In this document: one piece after another, positions 1 to 8,420 of the stretch
Numbering within the stretch: position 1 is the first letter of the stretch
Layout: each line of letters starts with the position of its first letter
DNA from: Alphaproteobacteria bacterium
GTDB lineage: Bacteria; Pseudomonadota; Alphaproteobacteria; Rhizobiales; Devosiaceae
Length of the DNA stretch: 64,000 nt
NCBI GenBank assembly: GCA_018828145.1
Contig: JAHJWO010000028.1
Location: 1-64,000 of the forward strand
Direction of reading: 5' to 3'
Position numbers and translations under genes: made by a program
The notes under the pieces: generated by a model
What the model saw: only the letters and a program-made list of their open reading frames with translations
What the model was told of the DNA's origin: nothing
The model's database searches: none

Positions 1-280
1 GCGCAGCATGATCGCTCGCCATGCTGCGGCCAGGTCTCGAACCTGCGCGAGAGGCAAAGCCCGCGCCCGGCTCACCCCAGCCACTGTTCGCCTGCAGGCC
101 GCCCGTGCGGGGTGATGGGCAGGAGTGTGCCACAGGTTTTTGGGAGGGGGATAAGCGGGGGATAAGTTGGGGGGCCCGATGCCGCAGTCGACACCCTCCC
201 CCTTGTGGGGAGGATCAAGGGTGGGGGTGGTTTGGCCCCGATATCCGGGCTCCCGTCACCCCTCCCATCCTCCTCACCTC

Positions 281-303
281 AAATCGCTCCACTGGAGCGA
301 TTT
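281..303. repeat. 23-bp palindromic repeat, copy 1
   Basis: The stem ATCGCTCC pairs with GGAGCGAT around a short A/T centre, flanked by A and T runs. The same 23 bases recur at 479-501. This copy lies in gene-free DNA, so it may be a dispersed intergenic repeat and not a dedicated terminator. Confidence 0.7.
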
Positions 304-477
304 CCCCTTCGGGATGGATCGGAGCCCATCAAGGGGGAGGTGCCGTCCCGTGGGTGGGGTAGCATCTTGCGCCCGACGTTCGGCAAGTGAAGAGCCCTCG
401 GGTCGAGCCCGAGGGTGACGTGCGGTGGGTGGGGTACGCCCTGCCATTCGAGCGCAGCTCTCATGGCCTCTGAACCT

Positions 478-502
478 AAAATCGCTCCACTGGAGCGATT
501 TT
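478..502 (-). terminator. Palindromic terminator after the 516-1142 gene
   Basis: This second copy of the 281-303 palindrome lies 14 bases past the stop of the minus-strand membrane-protein gene. Read on the minus strand it is an A-run, the stem ATCGCTCC/GGAGCGAT, then TTTT, which fits a (bidirectional) intrinsic terminator. Confidence 0.55.
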
Positions 503-515
503 GCCTTCGGCCGGC

Positions 516-1142
516 TCAGAGCGAGGCAAAGGCCTTGGTGGAGGTTTCGGCGTTGCGGCGGGCGCGGTTGGTGGCGTGGATGGCCAGCTGGGCGGCGCCG
601 GAATGGAACTGGGAGAAGGTGACGCGCTGGGCATCGTGCGTGGCGATGGTGACGCCGCGCCAGCAGGGGCGGACGGCGCGGACGTCGGACCAGGCGATGC
701 GGGTCTCGCGGCCGAGGGCGCTGCGGTGCTCCAGCACGGAATTGTTCCAGCGCACCTTGGTGAAGAGCCCGCCAAGGCCGATGGCGACAGCGCCCGAACC
801 CAGCATGACGGAGGCGATGAAGGTGGCCACCATCTGAGTGGCTTCAACGTGCCGCGTGCCGCCGATGACGATGATGGCGCTCATCAGCACCACGGCGAGG
901 GCCGCCGCGCCGTAGCAGGCGAAATACTCGACCATGGAGGGGCGCAGTTCGGACCAGCCATCGACGCTGACGGCTTCCTCGCTCTGGACCAGGCGCAGGG
1001 CCAGGAAAGCGGCATAGCCAAAGGCAACCACCCCAGCGGCGCGGGCGAGCGGCAGACCTTCGGTGAGGGGGATGTATTTGAGGGCGATGAGGGAAACGAT
1101 TACGAATAGTGGCAAAGCCACTTCCTGCCAGCGCAAAGGCAC
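516..1142 (-). CDS. Hypothetical membrane protein
   Basis: No family is recognised. The predicted protein has 208 residues and about four hydrophobic segments: one near the N-terminus, one at about 30-50, and a pair at about 80-125. After these comes a soluble C-terminal part of about 70 residues (TKVRWNNSVLEHRSALGRE onward) whose strand pattern resembles the small PH-like domains found behind bacterial membrane segments. The frame continues upstream to a TTG at 1214. I prefer the GTG at 1142 because GGAGA stands 7 bases in front of it and the protein then begins just before the first hydrophobic segment. It stands alone, with a palindromic terminator downstream. Confidence 0.65.
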   Translation of the reverse strand: MPLRWQEVALPLFVIVSLIALKYIPLTEGLPLARAAGVVAFGYAAFLALRLVQSEEAVSVDGWSELRPSMVEYFACYGAAALAVVLMSAIIVIGGTRHVEATQMVATFIASVMLGSGAVAIGLGGLFTKVRWNNSVLEHRSALGRETRIAWSDVRAVRPCWRGVTIATHDAQRVTFSQFHSGAAQLAIHATNRARRNAETSTKAFASL

Positions 1143-1312
1143 TATTGCTCTCCAACTGTGAACTTGGGGGGCCGGCGACGCGAATTCGGCATTCCTGTGT
1201 CGCGAATCTAACAAGCCACGCTGATTTGGCCATTAACAAAATGGGGAGCGGGCCGGTTCGCGTGGAACTTCAACTTTTTTGTCACAGTCCCGGCGCTAAG
1301 AAGGTGATTCAA

Positions 1313-1342
1313 GGCGCCGGCAAAGTGATTCAGGCCGGCGCC
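1313..1342 (-). terminator. Hairpin downstream of gdx
   Basis: A perfect 9-bp stem (GGCGCCGGC/GCCGGCGCC) with a 12-base loop begins 17 bases after the gdx stop. On the minus strand it is followed by TTGAATC and not a long T-run, so termination may be weak. The flanks carry a repeated GTGATTCA word. Confidence 0.45.
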
Positions 1343-1358
1343 CCAAACATTTGAAATA

Positions 1359-1673
1359 TCAAGAGAAAAGCTTGAGACCGACGATGCCGGCGACGATCAT
1401 GCCGATACAGGCCAGGCGGGCCACGGTCGCTGGATCGCCAAAGAGATACATGCCGAGCAGCGCCGTACCGACGGTGCCAATGCCGGTCCAGATGGCGTAG
1501 CCGGTGCCGACCGGCAGATCGCGCAGGGCCAGACCGAGCAGGATGACGCTGACGATCATGGCCGCGACAGTGAGCGCCGTGGGAACGAGCCGGGTGAAGC
1601 CGTCGGTATATTTGAGGCCGATGGCCCAGCCCATTTCGAACAGGCCGGCAATGATGAGGTAGACCCAAGCCAT
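1359..1673 (-). CDS. gdx: Guanidinium exporter of the SMR family (Gdx/SugE)
   Basis: The protein is a 104-residue small multidrug resistance protein with four transmembrane helices, the usual family size. It begins [20 protein letters not shown]; the glutamate in helix 1 (FEMGWA) is the conserved proton/substrate-coupling residue, and [12 protein letters not shown] is the SugE/Gdx-type continuation. Gdx proteins export guanidinium in exchange for protons at the inner membrane. The ATG at 1671-1673 is chosen over an upstream in-frame start because AGGAGT sits 7 bases before it and a riboswitch-like element occupies the DNA just upstream. That element makes the guanidinium (Gdx) assignment more likely than a broad quaternary-ammonium pump. 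Confidence 0.93.
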   Translation of the reverse strand: MAWVYLIIAGLFEMGWAIGLKYTDGFTRLVPTALTVAAMIVSVILLGLALRDLPVGTGYAIWTGIGTVGTALLGMYLFGDPATVARLACIGMIVAGIVGLKLFS

Positions 1674-1689
1674 GGGGATGACTCCTGAA

Positions 1690-1740
1690 AGGCGGGTCGT
1701 CCCGGCCGAAAGACATGCACCCGAGGTCGTCCTGGGCGGA
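1690..1740 (-). promoter_or_regulatory. Guanidine-II (mini-ykkC) riboswitch candidate
   Basis: Read on the minus strand the leader of gdx contains two short hairpins, each closing an ACGA tetraloop: AGG-ACGA-CCT (1724-1733) and GGG-ACGA-CCC (1694-1703), about 20 bases apart. Two stems with ACGR loops are the hallmark of the mini-ykkC class. The second hairpin ends 7 bases before the AGGAGT ribosome binding site of gdx, as expected for translational control. No covariance search was run. Confidence 0.8.
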
Positions 1741-1788
1741 GTGGTGATAGGGCAAATTGGCACAAAGGTGAAGTGCCGCAAGGGCAGA

Positions 1789-2613
1789 TCAGATGTTCCG
1801 GCGGGGACTGCCGGGCGGCAGGTCGATGCCTTCGCGGGCGCAGAGGGCGGCCATGGCGCTGCCGGGCGCGGGAAGCGGCATGTCGGCGCGGCCGCGGCGG
1901 GTGAGCTGGCTGCGCCAGAGGTGGATGGCGAGGGTCTCGGGCCTGATGGCGGGATCGACGCTGGAGCCGGGCGTCATCAGCGCCGGGATATCCTCATAGG
2001 GGATGGGATAGAGCACGCTGCTGGGCAGGACGCGGGACGCCAGGCCACGCCGGGCGACGTGATGGGTGAGCGCCATGGGGCCGGTGGCGCCATATTGCAT
2101 GTCTTCGGGGGCGATCTTCTCGCCGAAGAGGCGGCGGACCGCCACTTCGATGCGGCGGACAGGCGGCAGATGCGGCTCGAACAGGGGCCGCTCGGCCTGG
2201 GTGAAGATGGCCAGCAGATCATCGAGCAGCGGCGCATCAGCCGGGATATGCAGCACTGCGCCGTTGACCGAGCCGGGCCGCTCATAAGCCATGAGATAAT
2301 CGGGCGGCCCCTCGATGGGGCGGACGCAATAGACGTCGAGATCGGCATAGACGCCCCTGCCCTGCCGCAGGGCCATCATGCGGAAATAGTCCGAGAAGAC
2401 GCCGGGCGTCCCCTTGCCCTTGTAGAAGACCAGCTTGTCACGCGGCAGAACCTCGGCGGCGTCGCGCGCGACGGCGCCGGCGGGCAGACCGGGCACGGGA
2501 TCGAAGGAATAGACCTCGACCTGGTGTCCGTGCCGGCGGAAGGAGGCGATCGAGAGCGCCTCCAGCCAGCTCATGGGGCCATGCCAGAAGCTCACAATGG
2601 TGGGTAGAGTCAT
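1789..2613 (-). CDS. Glycosyltransferase with DxD motif
   Basis: The 274-residue protein resembles the sugar-transferase DxD family (GT32-like, related to capsular polysaccharide synthesis proteins). It starts [18 protein letters not shown], with an N-terminal substrate-entry region typical of the group. The segment [21 protein letters not shown] carries the arginine of the sugar-nucleotide site and the D-L-D metal motif, followed by VYCVRPI. The acceptor is unknown. It is cytoplasmic, with no signal peptide or membrane helix. The start at 2613 begins where family similarity begins; the upstream in-frame extension overlaps the helicase gene and is low complexity. The helicase stop lies 23 bases upstream, so the two genes may be co-transcribed. 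Confidence 0.82.
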   Translation of the reverse strand: MTLPTIVSFWHGPMSWLEALSIASFRRHGHQVEVYSFDPVPGLPAGAVARDAAEVLPRDKLVFYKGKGTPGVFSDYFRMMALRQGRGVYADLDVYCVRPIEGPPDYLMAYERPGSVNGAVLHIPADAPLLDDLLAIFTQAERPLFEPHLPPVRRIEVAVRRLFGEKIAPEDMQYGATGPMALTHHVARRGLASRVLPSSVLYPIPYEDIPALMTPGSSVDPAIRPETLAIHLWRSQLTRRGRADMPLPAPGSAMAALCAREGIDLPPGSPRRNI

Positions 2614-2636
2614 TGCGTCACGGTGCTCGCCAGAGT

Positions 2637-4607
2637 TCAGACCTGCGGCTTGCGCTTGGGCTTGTGGTCCTTCTTGGCAGGCTTTTCCTTCTTGGCAAAG
2701 GGGGCGCCTTCGGCGGGCTTGCCGGCCCATTTGGGCTTGCCCTTGTCCTTGCTGGGCGGAGCCTTGTTGACCTTGGGCGGCCGCGGCTTGTCGAAATCGG
2801 GCCTGGGGGCACGCGGGGCTTCGGCCTCGGCAGGGTTCCAGCCACCGGTGGCAGGAGGAGCCTCCAGATCATCCGGACGCAGACCGGCCGAGCCATAGCG
2901 GGCCTGACGATCGGCGCGGCCGGGGCGCGGCGCGTCGGGGTCGAAGCGCTCGACCGGGCCTGGCGGGCGACGCTGGCTGGGCGGTGGGCCGGCGCGGCGT
3001 TCACCCGGACCATCGACGGGCGCAATGGTGACGCCGCGTTCGCCGCTGCCGTTCTTCTCGACGCTGCGGGCAAAGGCATCGGCCTTCTGGGCGGCGACTT
3101 CGAAGATGGATTCGGTATCGAAGATGCGGATCGAGCCAATGGCGGTCTTGGTGACGCCGCCGGCCTTGCAGAGCATGGGCAGCAGCCAGCGCGGCTCGGC
3201 CTTGTGCTTGCGGCCGACCGTGACCTTGAACCAGGTGCCGCCCTCGAATTTTTCGCGGGTGCGCGGGTCCTTGTCGCCGGGCTTGTCGAAGACCGGGGCG
3301 TCGGAGACATCCTCGGGGGCCGGACGGGCGGCCAGCTGCTGGCGCAGATAGGCGGCAGCAATGGCCTCGGGCGTGTAACGGGACAGAAGCTGGGAGACGA
3401 ACTCGGCCTCTTCCTCGCCGACCGGCTGGGTCAGCCCCTCAGCGGTGAGGATGCTCTCGCGGTAGCGGGCCTCGATTTCCTCGGCAGAGGGCGGGGCCAT
3501 CATGGTGACGTCGAGGCGGGCGGTCTTGAGGATGCGCTGGGCGACGGCGCGGCGATGCATTGGCGCGATGATGACGCAGGTGCCCTTGCGCCCTGCCCGG
3601 CCGGTGCGGCCCGAGCGGTGCAGGAGCGTATCGGCATTGGTGGGCAGATCGGCGTGGATGACGAGATCCAGGTTGGGCAGATCGATGCCGCGGGCGGCGA
3701 CGTCGGTGGCGACGCAGATGCGGGCGCGGCCATCGCGCATGGACTGCAGCGCGTTGGTGCGCTCGGACTGGCTGAGCTCGCCGGAGAGGGTGACGACGTC
3801 AAAGCCGCGATTGTGGAGGCGCGCCGAGAGGTGCTTCACGCCCTCGCGGGTGGAGGCGAAGACGATGGTGTTGACGGCCTCGTAGTAGAGCAGCGTGTTG
3901 ATGATGGCGTTTTCGCGCTCGGCGGAGGGGACAAGCATCAGCTTGTAGTCGATGTCGGCATGCTGCTCGGTGCCGCTGGAGGCGGCGACGCGCAGGGCAT
4001 CGCGCTGGAAGGTCTTGGCCAACTGGGCGATGGGCTTGGGGACCGTGGCCGAAAAGAGCAGCGTGCGGCGGTCTTCGGGGGCGGCGTCGAGGATGAATTC
4101 GAGGTCTTCGCGGAAGCCCAGGTCGAGCATTTCATCGGCTTCGTCGAGCACGACGGCGCGCAAAGCCGACATGTCGAGGGCGCCGCGGGTGATGTGATCG
4201 CGCAGACGCCCGGGGGTGCCGACGACGATATGGGCACCGCGTTCGAGGGCGCGGCGCTCGGTGCGCGCATCCATGCCGCCGACGCAGGAGGCGGTGCGGG
4301 CGCCGGTTTCGGCATAGAGCCATTCGAGTTCGCGCTGCACCTGGAGGGCCAGTTCGCGGGTCGGGGCGATCAGCAGCGCGAGCGGCGCGCCGGTCTCGGT
4401 GAAGCGTTCGGCATCGCCCAGCAGGGTCGGGGCGATCGCCATGCCGAAGGCAACGGTCTTGCCCGAGCCGGTCTGGGCGGAAACGAGCAGGTCGCGCCCG
4501 CTGGTCTGGTCTTCGATGATGGCGGCCTGCACCGGTGTCAGCGTCTCATAGCCTTTGGCGGCGAGGGCGCGGGCAAGCGGGGCAAGGATGGTATCAGGCA
4601 GGGACAT
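2637..4607 (-). CDS. DEAD-box RNA helicase with DbpA-type RNA-binding domain
   Basis: This 656-residue ATP-dependent RNA helicase probably acts in ribosome assembly or RNA remodelling. Core motifs are visible in order: Q-motif region (TLTPVQAAI), Walker A SAQTGSGKT at about 43-51, VLDEADEMLD, SAT, and HRSGRTGRAGRKG in the second RecA domain. Behind the core, WFKVTVGRKHKAEPRWLLPM and KAGGVTKTAIGSIRIFD match the DbpA RNA-binding domain. The last 130 or so residues are basic, proline-rich and low complexity (many PR, KP and K runs), a likely disordered RNA-binding tail. E. coli DbpA lacks this tail, so I do not give the gene that symbol. Translation is placed at MSLPDTI; a start eight codons upstream is possible. 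Confidence 0.94.
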   Translation of the reverse strand: MSLPDTILAPLARALAAKGYETLTPVQAAIIEDQTSGRDLLVSAQTGSGKTVAFGMAIAPTLLGDAERFTETGAPLALLIAPTRELALQVQRELEWLYAETGARTASCVGGMDARTERRALERGAHIVVGTPGRLRDHITRGALDMSALRAVVLDEADEMLDLGFREDLEFILDAAPEDRRTLLFSATVPKPIAQLAKTFQRDALRVAASSGTEQHADIDYKLMLVPSAERENAIINTLLYYEAVNTIVFASTREGVKHLSARLHNRGFDVVTLSGELSQSERTNALQSMRDGRARICVATDVAARGIDLPNLDLVIHADLPTNADTLLHRSGRTGRAGRKGTCVIIAPMHRRAVAQRILKTARLDVTMMAPPSAEEIEARYRESILTAEGLTQPVGEEEAEFVSQLLSRYTPEAIAAAYLRQQLAARPAPEDVSDAPVFDKPGDKDPRTREKFEGGTWFKVTVGRKHKAEPRWLLPMLCKAGGVTKTAIGSIRIFDTESIFEVAAQKADAFARSVEKNGSGERGVTIAPVDGPGERRAGPPPSQRRPPGPVERFDPDAPRPGRADRQARYGSAGLRPDDLEAPPATGGWNPAEAEAPRAPRPDFDKPRPPKVNKAPPSKDKGKPKWAGKPAEGAPFAKKEKPAKKDHKPKRKPQV

Positions 4608-4729
4608 TACTGGCTTTCTGGACGCCGCCAAACATTGGCGTCATGGCCGCATGGGGCGGGAGGCCCGGTTTGCGGATGGAATTTGAGGTCGAGGCCATGG
4701 TGGTTGGACACACCATAGCACAAACAAGC

Positions 4730-4754
4730 AAAAAGGCCGCCCGGCGGGCGGCCT
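4730..4754 (-). terminator. Intrinsic terminator downstream of ndk
   Basis: On the minus strand AGGCCGCCC pairs with GGGCGGCCT (4734-4754) around a three-base loop, followed by TTTTT. It lies about 190 bases beyond the ndk stop, on the far side of the long inverted repeat, and insulates ndk from the helicase gene. Confidence 0.8.
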
Positions 4755-4778
4755 ACCAATTGAATTGGCAGTCGTCAC

Positions 4779-4930
4779 CCTTCTCCCCTTGAGGGAGAAG
4801 GTGCCCCGAAGGGGCGGATGAGGGGTCCTGCGCCATCCATAGGCATGCAAGCATGGGATAGCGCAGGACCCCTCACCCGCAATTTCCTCTGAACGAGGAA
4901 ATTGCGACCCTCTCCCTCAAGGGGAGAGGG
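4779..4930. repeat. Long imperfect inverted repeat (intergenic element)
   Basis: This fills most of the 335-base gap between the helicase and ndk. The outer arms at 4779-4801 and 4908-4930 are each near-palindromic and match each other in inverted orientation with two mismatches. Inner arms at 4819-4833 and 4861-4875 are a perfect 15-bp inverted repeat, and a further 11-bp hairpin (4879-4889/4895-4905) sits inside. The layout resembles dispersed REP/BIME-like intergenic elements; related short motifs (CTCCCCCTTG/GGGGGAG-like) occur at about 192-215 and 38699-38719. Confidence 0.75.
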
Positions 4931-4942
4931 GGATATTGGCGA

Positions 4943-5365
4943 TTAGCCAACCAGTTCGTCGTCGTTGAAGAAGAACTTGATTTCCTGGGCGGCGGTTTCC
5001 GGGGCGTCGGAGCCGTGGACCGAGTTTTCGCCGATCGAGAGGGCGAATTCCTTGCGGATGGTGCCGGGAGCGGCGTTTTCCGGGTTGGTGGCACCCATGA
5101 CTTCACGGTTCTTGAGGATGGCGCCTTCGCCTTCCAGGACCTGGACGACGACGGGCGACGCGATCATCTGCTCGACCAGCTCGCCGAAGAAGGGGCGTTC
5201 CTTGTGGACCGCGTAGAAGCCTTCGGCCTGAGCGCGGGTCATGTGGATCTTCTTGAGGGCGATCGGGCGGAGACCGGCTTCCTCGAACTTGGCGATGATC
5301 TTGCCGATCAGATTGCGGCGGACGGCATCGGGCTTGATGATGGAGAAGGTGCGTTCGAGCGCCAT
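4943..5365 (-). CDS. ndk: Nucleoside diphosphate kinase
   Basis: The 140-residue protein has normal family length. It interconverts nucleoside di- and triphosphates through a phosphohistidine. [18 protein letters not shown] is the typical N-terminus with the conserved KPD. The active-site region ends in the classic [12 protein letters not shown], containing the catalytic His and the SD pair. The start is MALERT, where similarity begins; the longer frame upstream is not conserved. The gene is cytoplasmic and monocistronic, followed by an inverted repeat and then a terminator. Confidence 0.97.
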   Translation of the reverse strand: MALERTFSIIKPDAVRRNLIGKIIAKFEEAGLRPIALKKIHMTRAQAEGFYAVHKERPFFGELVEQMIASPVVVQVLEGEGAILKNREVMGATNPENAAPGTIRKEFALSIGENSVHGSDAPETAAQEIKFFFNDDELVG

Positions 5366-5473
5366 TGGGTCGATCCTTGAATGGGTCTGTTGGGAAGGTG
5401 GCGCCTTGTAGCGGGAGACTGCGACGGAGGCAAGACGGGTGGCGGCCAATGCTGGCCGCCACGATTGCAGGGG

Positions 5474-5851
5474 TCAGTCCTCGTCGACGCGGTCGGTGCC
5501 GGTGGCCATGACCGTGCCGTCGGGAGCCAGCAGGGTGACATCGACATGGGTGACGGTTTCGTCGGCTTCGATGGCCTGCTCGACCTCGATTTCCACCGCC
5601 TGCATGGTGCAGACTTCCGCAGTGCTCGTGGTGGGGAAGGTCACCGAAAGCGTGCCGTCGACGAGCTCGCCCAGCTGTGCAGTGCCGACCTCTTCGCAGG
5701 CGCCGCCGGTATATTCGAACTCGATCTTGACCTGGCTGGCGTTGAGCCGATCCGCGTCGAGATCATCCAGGGTGCGCGCCTCCTGGGCATGGACCATGCC
5801 GGGGATAAAGGAGAGGGTGGCGAGGGCGAGAACAAACTTCATCGAGGTCAT
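5474..5851 (-). CDS. Hypothetical secreted or periplasmic protein
   Basis: The 125-residue protein has a clear Sec signal peptide (MKFVLALATLSFIPGMVHA, cleavage near AQA/HA-QE) and an acidic mature part of about 100 residues with two cysteines (GGACEE and AEVCTM) that could form a disulfide. No family is recognised. Either MTSMKF (5851) or MKF (5842) may be the start; the first is reported. It lies divergent from the ABC-F gene. Confidence 0.7.
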   Translation of the reverse strand: MTSMKFVLALATLSFIPGMVHAQEARTLDDLDADRLNASQVKIEFEYTGGACEEVGTAQLGELVDGTLSVTFPTTSTAEVCTMQAVEIEVEQAIEADETVTHVDVTLLAPDGTVMATGTDRVDED

Positions 5852-6045
5852 GGACGGTCCTTTCTGGTTGGACAGGCATAACGCCCGGCAGCGAAAGTGG
5901 CTCCAGCGGGGACGGCAGCCATGCCGTAAAGCCGGTTGCCATGACCGGCGCTTAACTCTATCCAACCGCAAACACTTCGTTGCAGGCTTGGGGCCACGGT
6001 TTTGCCGTCGCCAGCGTGAGCCCGCCTTCCACAGATTGCCGCATC

Positions 6046-7917
6046 ATGCTGACCATCACCAACCTCACCTATCGCATCCAGGGCCGCGAGCTGTTCGAAG
6101 ACGCGTCGGTGGTGCTGCCGACAGGCTCCAAGACGGGCTTCGTGGGCAAGAACGGGACGGGCAAGACCACGCTGTTCCACCTGATCCAGGGGCACATCTC
6201 GCTGGATTCAGGCTCGATCGAGCTGAACAAGAAAGCGCGGATCGGGGCGGTGGCGCAGGAAGCGCCGGCCGGCAATGAGAGCGTGCTCGACGTCGTGCTG
6301 GCAGCCGACAAGGAGCGGACGGCGCTGATGGCGGAGGCCGAGACGGCCACCGACCCGGACCGGATCAGCGAGATCTATATTCGCCTCGCCGATATCGACG
6401 CGCATTCGGCCGAGGCGCGGGCCTCGTCCATCCTCAAGGGCCTGGGCTTCGAGCAGGACCGGCAGAATGCGCCGACGCATGAGCTGTCGGGCGGCTGGCG
6501 CATGCGCGTGGCGCTGGCCGGCGTGCTGTTCAGCCAGCCCGACCTGCTGCTGCTCGACGAGCCGACCAACTATCTCGATCTTGAAGGCACGCTGTGGCTG
6601 GAAAAGTACCTCGCCACCTACCCGTATACCGTTTTCATGATCAGCCATGATCGCGACCTGCTCAACAAGTCGGTCAACTCGATCATCCATCTCGAGCATC
6701 GCAAGCTGACCTTCTACAAGGGCAATTACGACACGTTCGAAACCACGCGTCGCATGCAGATGGAGCTCAACAACAAGGGGCGCGACAAGGCGCTGGACCA
6801 GGTTGCGCATCTGCAGAAATTCGTCGACCGCTTCAAGGCCAAGGCGAGCAAGGCCAAGCAGGCCCAGTCGCGCATGAAGATGATCGAAAAGCTCAAGCCG
6901 CCGGCAGCCATGTTCGATGAATATTCGGCGCCATTCACCTTCCAGCAGCCCAAGGCCGAGCAGGCGACGCCGATGATCACGATGGACGGTGTTTCAGCGG
7001 GCTATGGCGACAAGACCATCCTGCGCCACATCAACATGCGGATCGATCCGGGTGACCGCATCGCGCTGATCGGCGTCAACGGCAATGGCAAGTCGACCTT
7101 TGCCAAGCTGCTGGCCGGCGACATCAAGCCGATGGGCGGCAGCTTCAGCAAGGGCAAGAAGCTGGAAATCGCGCATTTTGCGCAGCACCAGATGGACAAG
7201 CTCAAGCCGGACTGGACGCCGTTCGAGCATGTGGTCGAGCTGATGCCGACCGACAGCGAGGCCAAGCGCCGCTCGCGGCTGAGCCAGATGGGCCTGACCA
7301 AGTCACGCATGGATACGCTGGCCAAGAACCTTTCGGGCGGCGAGCGCGCCCGCCTGCTGATGGGCCTGATCACCTTTTCGGGCCCGGGCATGATGATCCT
7401 CGACGAGCCGACCAACCATCTCGATATCGACAGCCGCGACGCGCTGGTTCATGCGCTCAACGATTATGAAGGCGCCGTGCTGATCATCAGCCATGACCGC
7501 CACCTGATCGAGGCGACCTGCGACACGCTTTGGATTGCCGAAGGCGGCACGATCCGCGAGCTGGACGAGGATCTCGACAGCTACCAGCGCAGCATCACCT
7601 CGACCAAGGAGGGCAAGGGCGGCAGTGGCGTCAGCAAGGCGGATCGCAAGGCCAACAAGGCCGAGGCGGCGGCCCGCCGGGCCGAGATTGCGCCGCTCAA
7701 GAGCTCCATCAAGGACGCGGAAACCAAGATTGCCCGCCTCAAGGTGGAAATCGGCAAGATCGACGCGCAGCTCGAGGACCCCAAGGTCTATAATGGGCCG
7801 CCGGACCGGATGATTGCGCTGGGCAAGGACAAGGCGCGCTTCAGCGCCGACCTTGAGGCCACCGAAGAGCAGTGGCTGGCGCTGAGCGCCGAACTCGAGA
7901 GCGTCGAACGCGCATGA
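6046..7917 (+). CDS. ABC-F family ATPase (Uup/YheS-like)
   Basis: The 623-residue protein has two ABC ATPase domains and no membrane segments, the ABC-F architecture of ribosome-associated translation factors. Domain 1 has GKNGTGKTTL, LSGGWRMRVAL and LLLLDEPTNYLD. Domain 2 has GVNGNGKSTF, LSGGERARLLMG and MMILDEPTNHLD. A charged linker rich in Lys and Gln (about 240-290, the P-site tRNA interaction region of the family) separates them. The last 100 residues are a Lys/Glu/Ala coiled coil, as in Uup and YheS, so the exact subfamily is left open. The start MLTITNLTYRI begins at the first strand of domain 1. Its stop overlaps the next gene's start (ATGA). Confidence 0.93.
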   Translation: MLTITNLTYRIQGRELFEDASVVLPTGSKTGFVGKNGTGKTTLFHLIQGHISLDSGSIELNKKARIGAVAQEAPAGNESVLDVVLAADKERTALMAEAETATDPDRISEIYIRLADIDAHSAEARASSILKGLGFEQDRQNAPTHELSGGWRMRVALAGVLFSQPDLLLLDEPTNYLDLEGTLWLEKYLATYPYTVFMISHDRDLLNKSVNSIIHLEHRKLTFYKGNYDTFETTRRMQMELNNKGRDKALDQVAHLQKFVDRFKAKASKAKQAQSRMKMIEKLKPPAAMFDEYSAPFTFQQPKAEQATPMITMDGVSAGYGDKTILRHINMRIDPGDRIALIGVNGNGKSTFAKLLAGDIKPMGGSFSKGKKLEIAHFAQHQMDKLKPDWTPFEHVVELMPTDSEAKRRSRLSQMGLTKSRMDTLAKNLSGGERARLLMGLITFSGPGMMILDEPTNHLDIDSRDALVHALNDYEGAVLIISHDRHLIEATCDTLWIAEGGTIRELDEDLDSYQRSITSTKEGKGGSGVSKADRKANKAEAAARRAEIAPLKSSIKDAETKIARLKVEIGKIDAQLEDPKVYNGPPDRMIALGKDKARFSADLEATEEQWLALSAELESVERA

Positions 7918-8345
7918 GCAGGCTGGCCGCCAGGGACGTGATCGAGACGCTGGGCATGCAGCGGCACCCCGAGGGTGGCTGGTATGTACAGACCTTCGAG
8001 GATGCCGAACAGGCGGACGGCCGGGCACGGTCCACGGCCATCTACTATCTGCTCGAAGCGGGCGAGGCATCGCATTGGCACCGGGTCGACGCGGTGGAAG
8101 TGTGGCACTGGTATGCCGGGGCGCCGCTGCGACTGCGCCTTTCGGACGGGAAGCATGTGGATGACTACCTGCTGGGAAGCGATCTCGCGGCCGGCCAGCG
8201 TCCGCAGGTGATCGTGCCGCGCGCGGCCTGGCAGGCGGCGGTGAGCACGGGCGAGTGGACGCTTGTCGGTTGCACGGTGGCGCCTGGATTCCAGTTTTCC
8301 GGTTTCGAGCTGGCGGAGGCCGACTGGGCGCCGGGAAAGGATTAA
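7914..8345 (+). CDS. Cupin-fold DUF985 protein
   Basis: The 143-residue protein is of the cupin_5/DUF985 family. Recognisable pieces are MQRHPEGGWYVQTF near the N-terminus, STAIYYLL, and SHWHRVDAVEVWHWYAG, whose His/Glu residues form the family's metal-site region; VAPGFQFSGFEL closes the barrel. The biochemical role is not established for the family. It overlaps the ABC-F stop by four bases (ATGA), indicating translational coupling. Confidence 0.9.
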   Translation: MSRLAARDVIETLGMQRHPEGGWYVQTFEDAEQADGRARSTAIYYLLEAGEASHWHRVDAVEVWHWYAGAPLRLRLSDGKHVDDYLLGSDLAAGQRPQVIVPRAAWQAAVSTGEWTLVGCTVAPGFQFSGFELAEADWAPGKD

Positions 8346-8420
8346 CCGGAGTGGGGCCGGTCGGTTGACAGTTGATGCCCCCTGCCCTTTGCTGGCGGCC
8401 TGAATAGACGAAAGTGCGTG

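Larger units (their letters stand above)
1..515. other. Intergenic stretch, no supported gene
   Basis: No convincing coding frame is seen. The stretch holds two copies of a 23-base palindromic sequence (281-303 and 479-501) and a G-rich segment at about 140-175 whose complement contains TTATCCCCC-like words. A minus-strand ATG at 20-22 could begin a gene that leaves the window to the left, but only six further codons are visible and there is no clear ribosome binding site, so it is not called. Confidence 0.6.

Noticed and set aside
1..22. Minus-strand ATG at 20-22 that could start a gene running off the left edge
   Set aside because: Only seven codons visible (MASDHAA), no clear ribosome binding site upstream.
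25..60. T-arm-like GGTTCGAGACC on the minus strand
   Set aside because: No matching acceptor, D or anticodon arms could be built, so it is not a tRNA.
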